Below the pieces are notes generated by a model. That model made no database searches. It saw only the letters and a list, made by a program, of their open reading frames with translations, and had not been told where the DNA came from. Position numbers and translations under genes: made by a program. This document shows positions 1 through 5,972 of a stretch of DNA of 7,625 bases, piece by piece (the first letter of the stretch is position 1; each line of letters begins with the position of its first letter). The DNA is from Candidatus Sodaliphilus fimicaballi (GTDB lineage: Bacteria > Bacteroidota > Bacteroidia > Bacteroidales > Muribaculaceae), in the NCBI GenBank assembly GCA_018065165.1, contig JAGHTV010000064.1, positions 1 to 7,625 of the forward strand. Direction: 5' to 3'.

Positions 1-1185
1 GTTTCCGATCGTATTAATGCGTTGGCACCTAGTGCAACTCTCGCAATGTCGCAAAAAAGCAATGAGCTCAAGGCTCAGGGCGTTGATGTAATTAACTTGA
101 GTGTGGGTGAACCCGATTTTACTACACCCGACCACATTAAGGAAGCAGCCAAGAAGGCTGTCGACGAGAACTTCTCGTTCTACACTCCTGTTCCTGGTTA
201 CCTTTCACTGCGTAAGGCAGTTAGCGACAAGCTTAAAAATGAGAACAATCTCGATTATGCTCCCGAGCAAATCGTTGTGGGCAATGGTGCAAAGCACGCT
301 TTGTGCAACGCTATTATGGCACTCGTCAATCCTGGTGATGAGGTTGTAATTCCCACTCCTGCATGGGTTAGCTATATGCAGATGGTAATTCTTGCTGGTG
401 GCGAGAATGTATTGGTTCCCACTACATTGCACACTAACTTCAAGGTGTCGCCCGAGCAACTCGAGGCTGCTATTACCCCGAAGACTCGCCTCATTATCCT
501 GTGCTCTCCCTCTAACCCCACAGGTAGCATTTACAACTACGAAGAACTCAAGGCTCTTGCTGCTGTCATCGAGCGTCACGAGAACGTGATGGTTATTGCC
601 GACGAGATATATGAGCACATCAACTACGTGGGTGCTCACCAGTCTCTGGCACAGTTTGAGTCAATCAAGGACCGCATCGTCATCATTAACGGTGTTTCTA
701 AGGCTTATGCAATGACAGGCTGGCGCATTGGTTACATTGCTGCTCCCACATGGGTTGCTAAGGCTGTAACAAAGCTTCAGGGCCAGTTTACAAGTGGAGC
801 TTCGTCAATTGCCCAAAAGGCTGCCGAGGCTGCCTACAATGGCTCACAAGAGTGCGTTGAGGTTATGCGCAAGGCGTTCATGCGTCGTCGCGACCTCATC
901 GTGGGCCTTATGAAGGAGATTCCGGGCATTCAAATCAATGTTCCTGACGGTGCATTCTATCTCTTCCCCGAGGTTTCTTCTTTCTTTGGCAAGCGTTATG
1001 GCGACACTGTAATCAACGATGCCAATGACTTGGCCATGTTCCTCTTGCTCGAGGGTCATGTTGCTACTGTTTCGGGCGATGCTTTCTGCTGTCCTGGTTA
1101 CCTGCGCTTGAGCTATGCAACAAGCGACGAGAACCTCGTCGAGGCTGCACGCCGCATCAAGGAAACCCTTGCCAAGCTGCAATGA
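1..1185 (+). CDS. aspC: Aspartate aminotransferase-like class I PLP enzyme (5' end cut by window edge)
   Basis: This PLP-dependent aminotransferase of fold type I most likely interconverts aspartate and 2-oxoglutarate with oxaloacetate and glutamate in the cytoplasm. The reading frame is open back to base 1 and the first codons read VSDRINALAPSATLAMSQKS. Relatives start with almost this sequence, so I infer that the true start lies only a few bases outside the window and that the TTG at 22 is not the start. Counting from the codon at base 1, visible motifs are SVGEPDF near 34-40, the NPTG loop at 172-175, the PLP-phenol-binding Asp in ADEIYEH (201), the Schiff-base lysine in SKAYAMTGWR (K234, codon 700-702) and the carboxylate-binding Arg in LRLSYATS (369). 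The length of about 395 residues fits the family. The segment before that Arg reads GDAFCCPG where relatives usually have GSAFG. TGA is followed directly by an in-frame TAA. The His promoter begins about 35 bases later, so this is a separate transcription unit. Exact substrate preference is inferred. Confidence 0.9.
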   Translation, partial: VSDRINALAPSATLAMSQKSNELKAQGVDVINLSVGEPDFTTPDHIKEAAKKAVDENFSFYTPVPGYLSLRKAVSDKLKNENNLDYAPEQIVVGNGAKHALCNAIMALVNPGDEVVIPTPAWVSYMQMVILAGGENVLVPTTLHTNFKVSPEQLEAAITPKTRLIILCSPSNPTGSIYNYEELKALAAVIERHENVMVIADEIYEHINYVGAHQSLAQFESIKDRIVIINGVSKAYAMTGWRIGYIAAPTWVAKAVTKLQGQFTSGASSIAQKAAEAAYNGSQECVEVMRKAFMRRRDLIVGLMKEIPGIQINVPDGAFYLFPEVSSFFGKRYGDTVINDANDLAMFLLLEGHVATVSGDAFCCPGYLRLSYATSDENLVEAARRIKETLAKLQ

Positions 1186-1196
1186 TAATGTCGTAA

Positions 1197-1225
1197 CAGC
1201 AAAAAAACGCGAATTTATTTTGCTG
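1197..1225. repeat. Inverted repeat overlapping the his -33 box
   Basis: CAGCAAAA (1197-1204) and TTTTGCTG (1218-1225) are perfect 8-base inverted arms separated by 13 A/T-rich bases. The repeat lies just after the aminotransferase stop codon, and its right arm contains the TTTG of the his promoter -33 element. It could be a weak 3'-end hairpin for the upstream gene or a protein-binding site. The stem is A/T-rich and has no following T tract, so a strong intrinsic terminator is unlikely. Its role is not established. Confidence 0.35.
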
Positions 1226-1249
1226 AAGTAAAAGAAATTTATAATTTTG
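1219..1249 (+). promoter_or_regulatory. Bacteroidetes-type promoter of the his operon
   Basis: TTTG at 1219-1222 (the -33 element) and TAATTTTG at 1242-1249 (a perfect TAnnTTTG -7 element) are separated by 19 bases, the standard spacing for the primary sigma factor of Bacteroidetes. Transcription should start a few bases after 1249, around 1253-1256. The untranslated lead before the leader-peptide ATG at 1275 is therefore about 20 bases, which suits attenuation because a ribosome can load early. Confidence 0.8.
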
Positions 1250-1274
1250 CAACCACAAAGAATAATAATTTGAT

Positions 1275-1334
1275 ATGTCAATAGTTTTAGCGCGTCATCA
1301 TCACCATCATCATCACCATCATCACTGCTTGTGA
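1275..1334 (+). CDS. hisL: Histidine operon leader peptide (19 aa, ten consecutive His)
   Basis: An ATG at 1275 opens a 19-codon frame, MSIVLARHHHHHHHHHHCL, ending in TGA at 1332-1334. Ten consecutive His codons (1296-1325, mixed CAT and CAC) occupy its centre. The E. coli leader peptide has seven His in 16 residues, so the design is the same but the run is longer. The peptide itself probably has no function; translating it measures charged histidyl-tRNA. Its position fits: about 20 bases after the predicted transcription start and ahead of an intrinsic terminator and hisG. As in other Bacteroidetes genes, there is no clear Shine-Dalgarno sequence. Attribution rests on the His run, the hairpins downstream and the histidine genes that follow. 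Confidence 0.92.
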   Translation: MSIVLARHHHHHHHHHHCL

Positions 1335-1436
1335 TGGGGGAGGCTGATTATGTGTGCGCTTACTTGATATACACATTTGTGTGTTGTAACACTTACGACC
1401 GGCTTCCTGCTCATTGCTAGGGAGCCGATTGTTTTT
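1296..1436 (+). promoter_or_regulatory. Histidine transcription attenuator (alternative RNA structures)
   Basis: Four pairing elements can be read directly. First, the last His codons CATCAC (1320-1325) pair with GTGATG (1331-1336), which spans the stop codon. Second, GGGAGGCTG (1338-1346) can pair with CGGCTTCCT (1400-1408) over nine positions with three G-U wobbles; this is the antiterminator. Third, the same 1400-1408 segment pairs instead with AGGGAGCCG (1419-1427) to form the terminator, so the two states exclude each other. Fourth, small hairpins between the antiterminator arms (1350-1356 with 1370-1376, and GTGT 1381-1384 with ACAC 1389-1392) could bring the distant arms together. A ribosome paused in the His run leaves 1338-1346 free, so transcription continues. 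A ribosome at the stop codon (1332-1334) would cover 1338-1346, so transcription terminates. The pairing is seen in the sequence; the switching is inferred from the enteric his and trp attenuators. Confidence 0.85.
1400..1436 (+). terminator. Attenuator (intrinsic) terminator upstream of hisG
   Basis: The arms CGGCTTCCT (1400-1408) and AGGGAGCCG (1419-1427) form a nine-pair stem with one G-U wobble. Within the ten-base loop a further GC/GC pairing is possible. A T-rich tract, TTGTTTTT, follows at 1429-1436. It lies 66 bases after the leader stop codon and 44 bases before the hisG ATG, the expected place for a regulated terminator. Its 5' arm is shared with the antiterminator. Confidence 0.9.
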
Positions 1437-1479
1437 ATAAACTTTCTTGAATATATAACCTAATAAAATTGAAATAGAT

Positions 1480-2334
1480 ATGTTACGCATTGCAGTTCAA
1501 TCTAAAGGTCGTCTCTATGACGAGACAATGGAGTTGCTGGCAGCAGCTGGCATTAAGTTAGTTGCGGTAAAACGCACGCTTCTTGTTCCTTCTCGCAATT
1601 TCCCTGTAGAATTGCTCTTCTTGCGCGATGACGATATACCTGCATCTGTTGCTACTGGCACTGCCGACGTTGGTATCGTTGGCCTTAATGAGGTGCTCGA
1701 GAAGAAACAGTATGTCAACATCTTGCGTCCGCTGGGATTTAGCAAGTGTCATCTTTCTCTCGCAATACCCAAGGAGGTTGAGTATAAGGGTCTTGAGTGG
1801 TTCAATGGCAAGAAGATTGCGACCTCTTACCCCAATGTTCTCAACGAGTTTCTTGACAAGAATAGCATCGATGCCGATATCCACGAGATTAGCGGCTCGG
1901 TTGAGGTCGCTCCTGGCATAGGGTTGAGCGATGCTATCTTTGACATCGTTTCAAGTGGCAGTACGCTGGTGAGCAACAACCTTAAGGAAGTTGAGACTGT
2001 AATCGATAGCGAGGCTGTGCTCATCGGTAACAATATGTACATGAGCGATGAGAAGCGCGAGATTCTCGACGAACTCATGTTCCGCATCGAGGCCGTTAAG
2101 ACTGCCGAGAAGAAGAAGTATCTCCTTATGAATGTGCCTCGTGAGCGTGTTGATCAAGTGATAGAGATTCTGCCAGGCATCAAGAGCCCTACAATCCTGC
2201 CACTGGCCGACGAGCGTTGGTGCTCGGTTCACGCAGTACTCGAGGAGAAGCAACTGTGGGGCGTGATTAACAAACTCAAGGGTGTGGGTGCCGAGGGTAT
2301 CTTGGTACTGGATATAGAGAAAATGGTTGATTGA
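1480..2334 (+). CDS. hisG: ATP phosphoribosyltransferase, long form (HisG)
   Basis: HisG catalyses the first committed step of histidine synthesis, joining ATP and PRPP to give phosphoribosyl-ATP in the cytoplasm. At 284 residues this is the long form. It has the catalytic periplasmic-binding-protein-like domains (about 1-205) plus a C-terminal ACT-like domain (about 206-284) that mediates histidine feedback, so no HisZ partner is needed. Motifs seen are the N-terminal LRIAVQSKGRL (2-12), ADVGIVGLNE (62-71), the PRPP-binding stretch around GLSDAIFDIVSSGSTLVSNN (148-167), and the C-domain segment with LPLADERWCSVHAVL (240-254). The ATG at 1480 gives the family-typical N terminus and sits in an A/T-rich context with no Shine-Dalgarno sequence. 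It is the first structural gene after the attenuator. Its TGA lies two bases ahead of the hisD ATG. Control is expected at two levels: transcript attenuation by His-tRNA and enzyme inhibition by histidine, the latter inferred from the family. Confidence 0.97.
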   Translation: MLRIAVQSKGRLYDETMELLAAAGIKLVAVKRTLLVPSRNFPVELLFLRDDDIPASVATGTADVGIVGLNEVLEKKQYVNILRPLGFSKCHLSLAIPKEVEYKGLEWFNGKKIATSYPNVLNEFLDKNSIDADIHEISGSVEVAPGIGLSDAIFDIVSSGSTLVSNNLKEVETVIDSEAVLIGNNMYMSDEKREILDELMFRIEAVKTAEKKKYLLMNVPRERVDQVIEILPGIKSPTILPLADERWCSVHAVLEEKQLWGVINKLKGVGAEGILVLDIEKMVD

Positions 2335-2336
2335 CG

Positions 2337-3617
2337 ATGGATGTTGTAAGATTTCCTAATCGCAACGAGTGGCCTGCACTCATGCAACGCGCCGCTGTGG
2401 TTGACGATGGCGCGAAGGCTGTTGTCGCTGGCATAATTGCCCAAGTCAGACAACAAGGCGACGAGGCTTTGCGTGACTTTGCACGCCGTTTCGACCATGT
2501 CGAGTTGGCACAGTTGGCTGTCTCGCCACAGGAGTTTGATGAAGCCGCCCTTTTGGTAAGCGACGAGCTCAAGTCGTCTATTGCCATGGCAAAGCAAAAT
2601 ATAGAAAAATTCCATGCCGCACAGCGTATGGAAGATATCACAGTGGAAACCGTACCTGGGGTGACTTGTACGCAGCGTGCAGTTGCCATTCCTAGTGTAG
2701 GATTGTACATCCCTGGCGGTAACTCTCCGCTATTCTCTACAGTGCTCATGCTTGCCGTGCCTGCCAAGCTTGCCGGATGTGGCAAGGTGGTAATGTGTAC
2801 GCCTGCGGGTAAGGACGGTAAGGTTCATCCTGCCATCCTTTATGCGGCACAGCTATGCGGCGTCGATGCTGTATATAAGATTGGTGGGGCACAAGCCGTT
2901 GCTGCTATGGCCTATGGCACCGAGACAGTGCCACGCGTCTATAAGATATTCGGTCCTGGCAACCGTTGGGTTATGGAGGCCAAGATGCAGGTAAATACAG
3001 CCGGCGTGGCCATCGACATGCCTGCAGGTCCTAGTGAGGTTATGATTGTGGCCGACGGTAGCGCTTGTGCTACTCATGTAGCTAGCGATTTTCTTTCGCA
3101 AGCCGAACATGGTCCTGACAGTCAAAGTATTTTGCTCACAACCAGCAGCGAACTTGCTGAACAATTGCCCGTAGTCACCGAGCAGTTGCTCTCTATGCTG
3201 CCTCGTCGCGAGATGATGGAACGCTCCTTGAGTCACAGTCACATTGTATTGTTACACGACGATGACGAGATGATGGAGTTTGCCAACGCCTATGCCCCTG
3301 AGCATCTCATTATCAATCATAGCGAGTGCAACAAGCTTGCGGCGATGGTTGTCAATGCGGGGTCGGTATTCCTCGGCCCGTATTCTCCCGAGAGTGCTGG
3401 CGACTATGCCAGTGGCACCAATCACACGCTGCCCACCAGTGGCTATGCTACTGCCTATAGTGGCGTGAACCTCGATAGCTTTATCAAGAAAATAACATTC
3501 CAGCGTCTCACGCAAGAGGGCATTCAGACGATTGGTCCAGTAGTAATGGCTATGGCCGAAGCAGAGGACTTGATGGCTCATCGCCTAGCTGTAGCAGTGA
3601 GAGTTGGCAAAGAATGA
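2337..3617 (+). CDS. hisD: Histidinol dehydrogenase (HisD)
   Basis: HisD is a zinc enzyme that oxidises L-histidinol to L-histidine in two NAD-dependent steps, the end of the pathway. With the ATG at 2337 the protein has 426 residues and starts MDVVRFPN, matching the family N terminus. A TTG two codons earlier (2331) overlaps the hisG stop but adds only two residues, so I prefer the ATG. The expected catalytic and zinc-binding residues are all present: Q255 and H258 in SQAEHGPDSQ, the catalytic pair E322-H323 in APEHLIINH, D356 in ESAGDYASGTNH and H415 in MAHRLAVAV. All are shifted by a constant four positions from the E. coli numbering. The substrate and NAD segments YIPGG and FGPGN are also intact. 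The TGA overlaps the hisC ATG by four bases (ATGA), implying translational coupling. I see no sign of degeneration. Confidence 0.97.
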   Translation: MDVVRFPNRNEWPALMQRAAVVDDGAKAVVAGIIAQVRQQGDEALRDFARRFDHVELAQLAVSPQEFDEAALLVSDELKSSIAMAKQNIEKFHAAQRMEDITVETVPGVTCTQRAVAIPSVGLYIPGGNSPLFSTVLMLAVPAKLAGCGKVVMCTPAGKDGKVHPAILYAAQLCGVDAVYKIGGAQAVAAMAYGTETVPRVYKIFGPGNRWVMEAKMQVNTAGVAIDMPAGPSEVMIVADGSACATHVASDFLSQAEHGPDSQSILLTTSSELAEQLPVVTEQLLSMLPRREMMERSLSHSHIVLLHDDDEMMEFANAYAPEHLIINHSECNKLAAMVVNAGSVFLGPYSPESAGDYASGTNHTLPTSGYATAYSGVNLDSFIKKITFQRLTQEGIQTIGPVVMAMAEAEDLMAHRLAVAVRVGKE

Positions 3618-4657
3618 CAAATATGGAATTAGAGAAATTAGTTAGGCCTAATATCCTTGCACTCGAGCCCTACAGCTGCGCTCGCAACGAGTTTAGCGGC
3701 GTGGCAAGTGTGTGGCTCGACGCTAATGAGAGCCCTTTCAATGCTCCCTACAATCGTTACCCCGATCCCTTGCAACTTGAGGTAAAGGAGCGCTTGTCGC
3801 ACCTCAAGGGAGTGCCAGCGGAGTCTATATTCTTGGGTAATGGCAGTGACGAGTGCATCGACCTCATGTACCGCATATTTTGCCGCCCTGGCATTGATAA
3901 TGTAGTGGCTATGTCGCCCAGCTATGGTATGTATGAGGTGTGTGCTAGTGTTAACGATGTTGAGTATCGCAAGGTTTCTCTCAACGATGACTTTAGCATC
4001 AACTTCGACGCGATGCTTGCTGCTGCCGACGAATGCACTAAAGTTATGTGGATTTGCTCTCCCAACAACCCTACTGGAACTGCGGCTAGTATTGACGATT
4101 TGCTCGATTTTAGCAAACGTGTCAATTGCATTCTCGTTATTGATGAAGCTTACATCGACTTCTCGTCTAAGGGCTCTATGCTGGCGGTGTTGCCTCAAAT
4201 GCCCAATGTAGTGGTTATGCAAACCTTGTCAAAGGCGTGGGGTAGTGCAGGTGTGCGCATGGGAATGGCATTTGCCTGCCCGGCTATCGTCTCACTCATG
4301 AACAATGTCAAGTATCCCTACAATGTAAATATACTCACTCAACGCTATGCTCTAGAACAGTTGGGCAAGAGCGACGAGATTAAGGCTCATGTGGCTACAC
4401 TGCTTGAGCAGCGCGAACTGTTGAAGCAGCAGCTTGCAGCTCTGCCTTGCGTCAAGAAGATTCATCCCACCGATGCCAACTTTGTGCTCGTTGAGACGGT
4501 CGATGCCGACGGCATTTACAATTACCTGCTCGATAAGGGTGTTGTTGTGCGCAATCGCAACCGTGTTGAGATGTGCTTGGGATGCTTGCGCATTACTGTG
4601 GGCTTGCCCGAGGAAAACCTTACACTCATTAATTGCTTGAAGAACTATGGAAAATAA
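3614..4657 (+). CDS. hisC: Histidinol-phosphate aminotransferase (HisC)
   Basis: HisC is a PLP enzyme that transfers an amino group from glutamate to imidazole-acetol phosphate, giving histidinol phosphate. The 347-residue length is normal. Visible landmarks are [10 protein letters not shown] near the N terminus (11-20), [10 protein letters not shown] (34-43), the NNPTG loop (151-155), D177 and Y180 in VIDEAYIDF, the Schiff-base lysine K207 in [10 protein letters not shown]215 in GVRMG and the carboxylate-binding R326 in [12 protein letters not shown]. The ATG at 3614 overlaps the hisD stop as ATGA. A second ATG at 3623 would shorten the protein by three residues and cannot be excluded. The 3' end overlaps hisB by 11 bases. 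Within the operon it acts just after the dehydratase half of HisB and just before the phosphatase half. It is distinct from the upstream aminotransferase, and the operon position makes the HisC assignment firm. Confidence 0.96.
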   Translation: MTNMELEKLVRPNILALEPYSCARNEFSGVASVWLDANESPFNAPYNRYPDPLQLEVKERLSHLKGVPAESIFLGNGSDECIDLMYRIFCRPGIDNVVAMSPSYGMYEVCASVNDVEYRKVSLNDDFSINFDAMLAAADECTKVMWICSPNNPTGTAASIDDLLDFSKRVNCILVIDEAYIDFSSKGSMLAVLPQMPNVVVMQTLSKAWGSAGVRMGMAFACPAIVSLMNNVKYPYNVNILTQRYALEQLGKSDEIKAHVATLLEQRELLKQQLAALPCVKKIHPTDANFVLVETVDADGIYNYLLDKGVVVRNRNRVEMCLGCLRITVGLPEENLTLINCLKNYGK

Positions 4658-5792
4658 ATCATTAAAGCGAGCGTTGTTTATCGATCGCGATGGTACTCTA
4701 GTCGTTGAACCTCCCATCGATTACCAACTCGATTCGTTTGAGAAGCTTGAGTTCCTGCCAGGCGTGATGACTAACCTCGGTTTCATAACTCGCACTCTCG
4801 ACTATGAGCTGGTTCTGGTAACCAATCAAGACGGACTGGGAACCGACTCTTTTCCCACCGAGACTTTCGTTGGGCCTCACAACCTCATGATGAAGACGCT
4901 CGAGGGCGAGGGCATCAAGTTTGACGATGTGATTATTGATGTTACATTCGAGCATGAGCACAAGCCCACTCGCAAGCCTGGTACTGCATTGCTTGGCAAG
5001 TATCTTGACGGCAGCTATGACTTGGCGGGCAGTTTTGTGATAGGCGACCGCTTGACCGATATGATGCTGGCTCGCAACTTGGGAGCCCAGGGCATCCTGA
5101 TTGCCCCTGATAAAGACGCTGCCATGCAACAGATAGTCGAAGCTGAACTTTCAGGTAGCGTTGCTCTTATTGTCAATAATTGGCAACAAATAGCCGAATT
5201 CCTGCGCTGTGGTTCTCGCACTGCGACGGTAGTGCGTAATACAGCCGAAACCAGTATAGAGGTTAGTCTCGATCTTGATGGTTCGGGTAAGTGCAACATC
5301 AATACGGGCTTGGGCTTCTTTGATCACATGCTGGAGCAGATAGGACGCCACTCGGGTATGGATCTCACGGTGCAAGTCAAGGGCGATCTCAATGTCGACG
5401 AGCACCACACCATCGAGGATACTGCCATTGTCCTGGGCGAGGCTCTTGCCAAGGCACTTGGCGACAAGCGAGGCATTGACCGTTACGGCTTCATGCTTCC
5501 CATGGACGACTGCCAGTGTACTGTTGCACTTGACTTGGGTGGACGCAGTTGGCTCGTTTGGGATGCCGAGTTCAAGCGTGAGAAGATAGGGGAGATGCCC
5601 ACCGAGATGTTTATGCACTTCTTCAAGAGTCTGAGCGACGGTGCACGCATGAACCTTTACATCAGTGCTCGCGGTACCAACGAGCATCACAAGATAGAAG
5701 GTATCTTCAAGGCATTGGCTCGCTCGCTCAAGCAGGCCATTCGTCGCGACGCTTTCCGTTACGAGTTGCCATCGACTAAAGGTGTCATTTAA
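4647..5792 (+). CDS. hisB: Bifunctional histidinol-phosphatase / imidazoleglycerol-phosphate dehydratase (HisB)
   Basis: This is a fusion enzyme of 381 residues. The N-terminal HAD phosphatase (about 8-165) hydrolyses histidinol phosphate. It shows DRDGT with the nucleophile and acid D13 and D15, VTNQDG (58-63), the motif-III lysine in TRKPG (K110) and IGDRLTD (132-138). The C-terminal dehydratase (about 191-381) converts imidazoleglycerol phosphate to imidazole-acetol phosphate. It carries the two metal-binding blocks DEHHTIED (251-258) and NEHHKIE (345-351) plus H227 and H235. One oddity is that the loop before K110 (about 98-109, [11 protein letters not shown]) has no cysteines, whereas the E. 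coli enzyme uses Cys and His there to bind zinc. The linker at about 165-190 is longer than in the 355-residue E. coli protein. The ATG at 4647 lies inside the end of hisC (11-base overlap), indicating coupled translation. It is the last his gene here; hisH, hisA, hisF and hisI/E are absent. Confidence 0.96.
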   Translation: MENKSLKRALFIDRDGTLVVEPPIDYQLDSFEKLEFLPGVMTNLGFITRTLDYELVLVTNQDGLGTDSFPTETFVGPHNLMMKTLEGEGIKFDDVIIDVTFEHEHKPTRKPGTALLGKYLDGSYDLAGSFVIGDRLTDMMLARNLGAQGILIAPDKDAAMQQIVEAELSGSVALIVNNWQQIAEFLRCGSRTATVVRNTAETSIEVSLDLDGSGKCNINTGLGFFDHMLEQIGRHSGMDLTVQVKGDLNVDEHHTIEDTAIVLGEALAKALGDKRGIDRYGFMLPMDDCQCTVALDLGGRSWLVWDAEFKREKIGEMPTEMFMHFFKSLSDGARMNLYISARGTNEHHKIEGIFKALARSLKQAIRRDAFRYELPSTKGVI

Positions 5793-5842
5793 CCTATGTA
5801 AAAACCTTACCGTAACTATTCGCCAATATTCCTTTTAGCATG

Positions 5843-5928
5843 ATCCCCGCGCGGATTTCACTGATTTCATGGATAAATCATATGATTATTTAATTAAAAA
5901 TCTGCGAGATCTGCGAGAGATAATCCCC
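5843..5928. repeat. Imperfect inverted-repeat element made of 9-base tandem units
   Basis: The left arm (5850-5867) begins CGCGGATTTCAC and the right arm (5898-5915) is built from ATCTGCGAG in two perfect tandem copies (5900-5908, 5909-5917). The left arm also shows a 9-base period, GATTTCACT then GATTTCATG (5854-5871). The arms pair over 18 positions: 14 Watson-Crick pairs, two G-U wobbles and two mismatches. The 30-base A/T-rich loop contains the perfect palindrome AATCATATGATT (5876-5887), and the palindrome TTTAATTAAA (5889-5898) runs from the loop to the first base of the right arm. ATCCCC occurs directly outside both arms (5843-5848 and 5923-5928), like a short target duplication. From memory, similar GGATTTCAC/ATCTGCGAG motifs recur between genes in Bacteroidales, but I cannot confirm that here. 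It could also act as the 3' hairpin of the his transcript, although no T tract follows. Confidence 0.55.
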
Positions 5929-5972
5929 AGTGGTGTATAGTTACAACCTTACCTATAAACAAAATTGTAGAG

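Noticed and set aside
22..24. TTG as the start of the first aminotransferase
   Set aside because: The frame is open to base 1, and the upstream codons VSDRINA continue the family's N-terminal sequence, so the gene is cut by the window edge.
1296..1325. CAT/CAC run as a microsatellite or CRISPR-like repeat
   Set aside because: It is in frame inside a short ORF with a promoter, a stop codon and regulated hairpins around it. Histidine codons explain the repeat.
1371..1392. ACAC/GTGT hairpins as a separate riboswitch
   Set aside because: The stems are only four to five pairs with tiny loops. They are better viewed as fillers between the antiterminator arms.
1287..1490. Minus-strand reading frame with a Met/Val-rich start opposite the leader region
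   Set aside because: Its repeated Met codons are just the reverse complement of the His codon run, and it crosses the attenuator hairpins. No promoter or recognisable protein was seen.
2331..2336. TTG start for hisD overlapping the hisG stop
   Set aside because: It adds only two residues, and the ATG at 2337 gives the family-typical start MDVVRFPN. An overlap start is possible but less likely.
3638..4222. 194-codon minus-strand frame opposite hisC
   Set aside because: It lies fully within hisC, which has all its catalytic motifs. The frame has no recognisable domain and reflects codon bias on the opposite strand.
5151..5690. 179-codon minus-strand frame opposite the hisB dehydratase domain
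   Set aside because: It is a shadow of a well-conserved coding region with no independent evidence of being a gene.
5930..5972. A promoter directly upstream of menA
   Set aside because: I could not find a TAnnTTTG box with a correctly spaced upstream TTG. menA may use a divergent promoter or read-through from the his operon.
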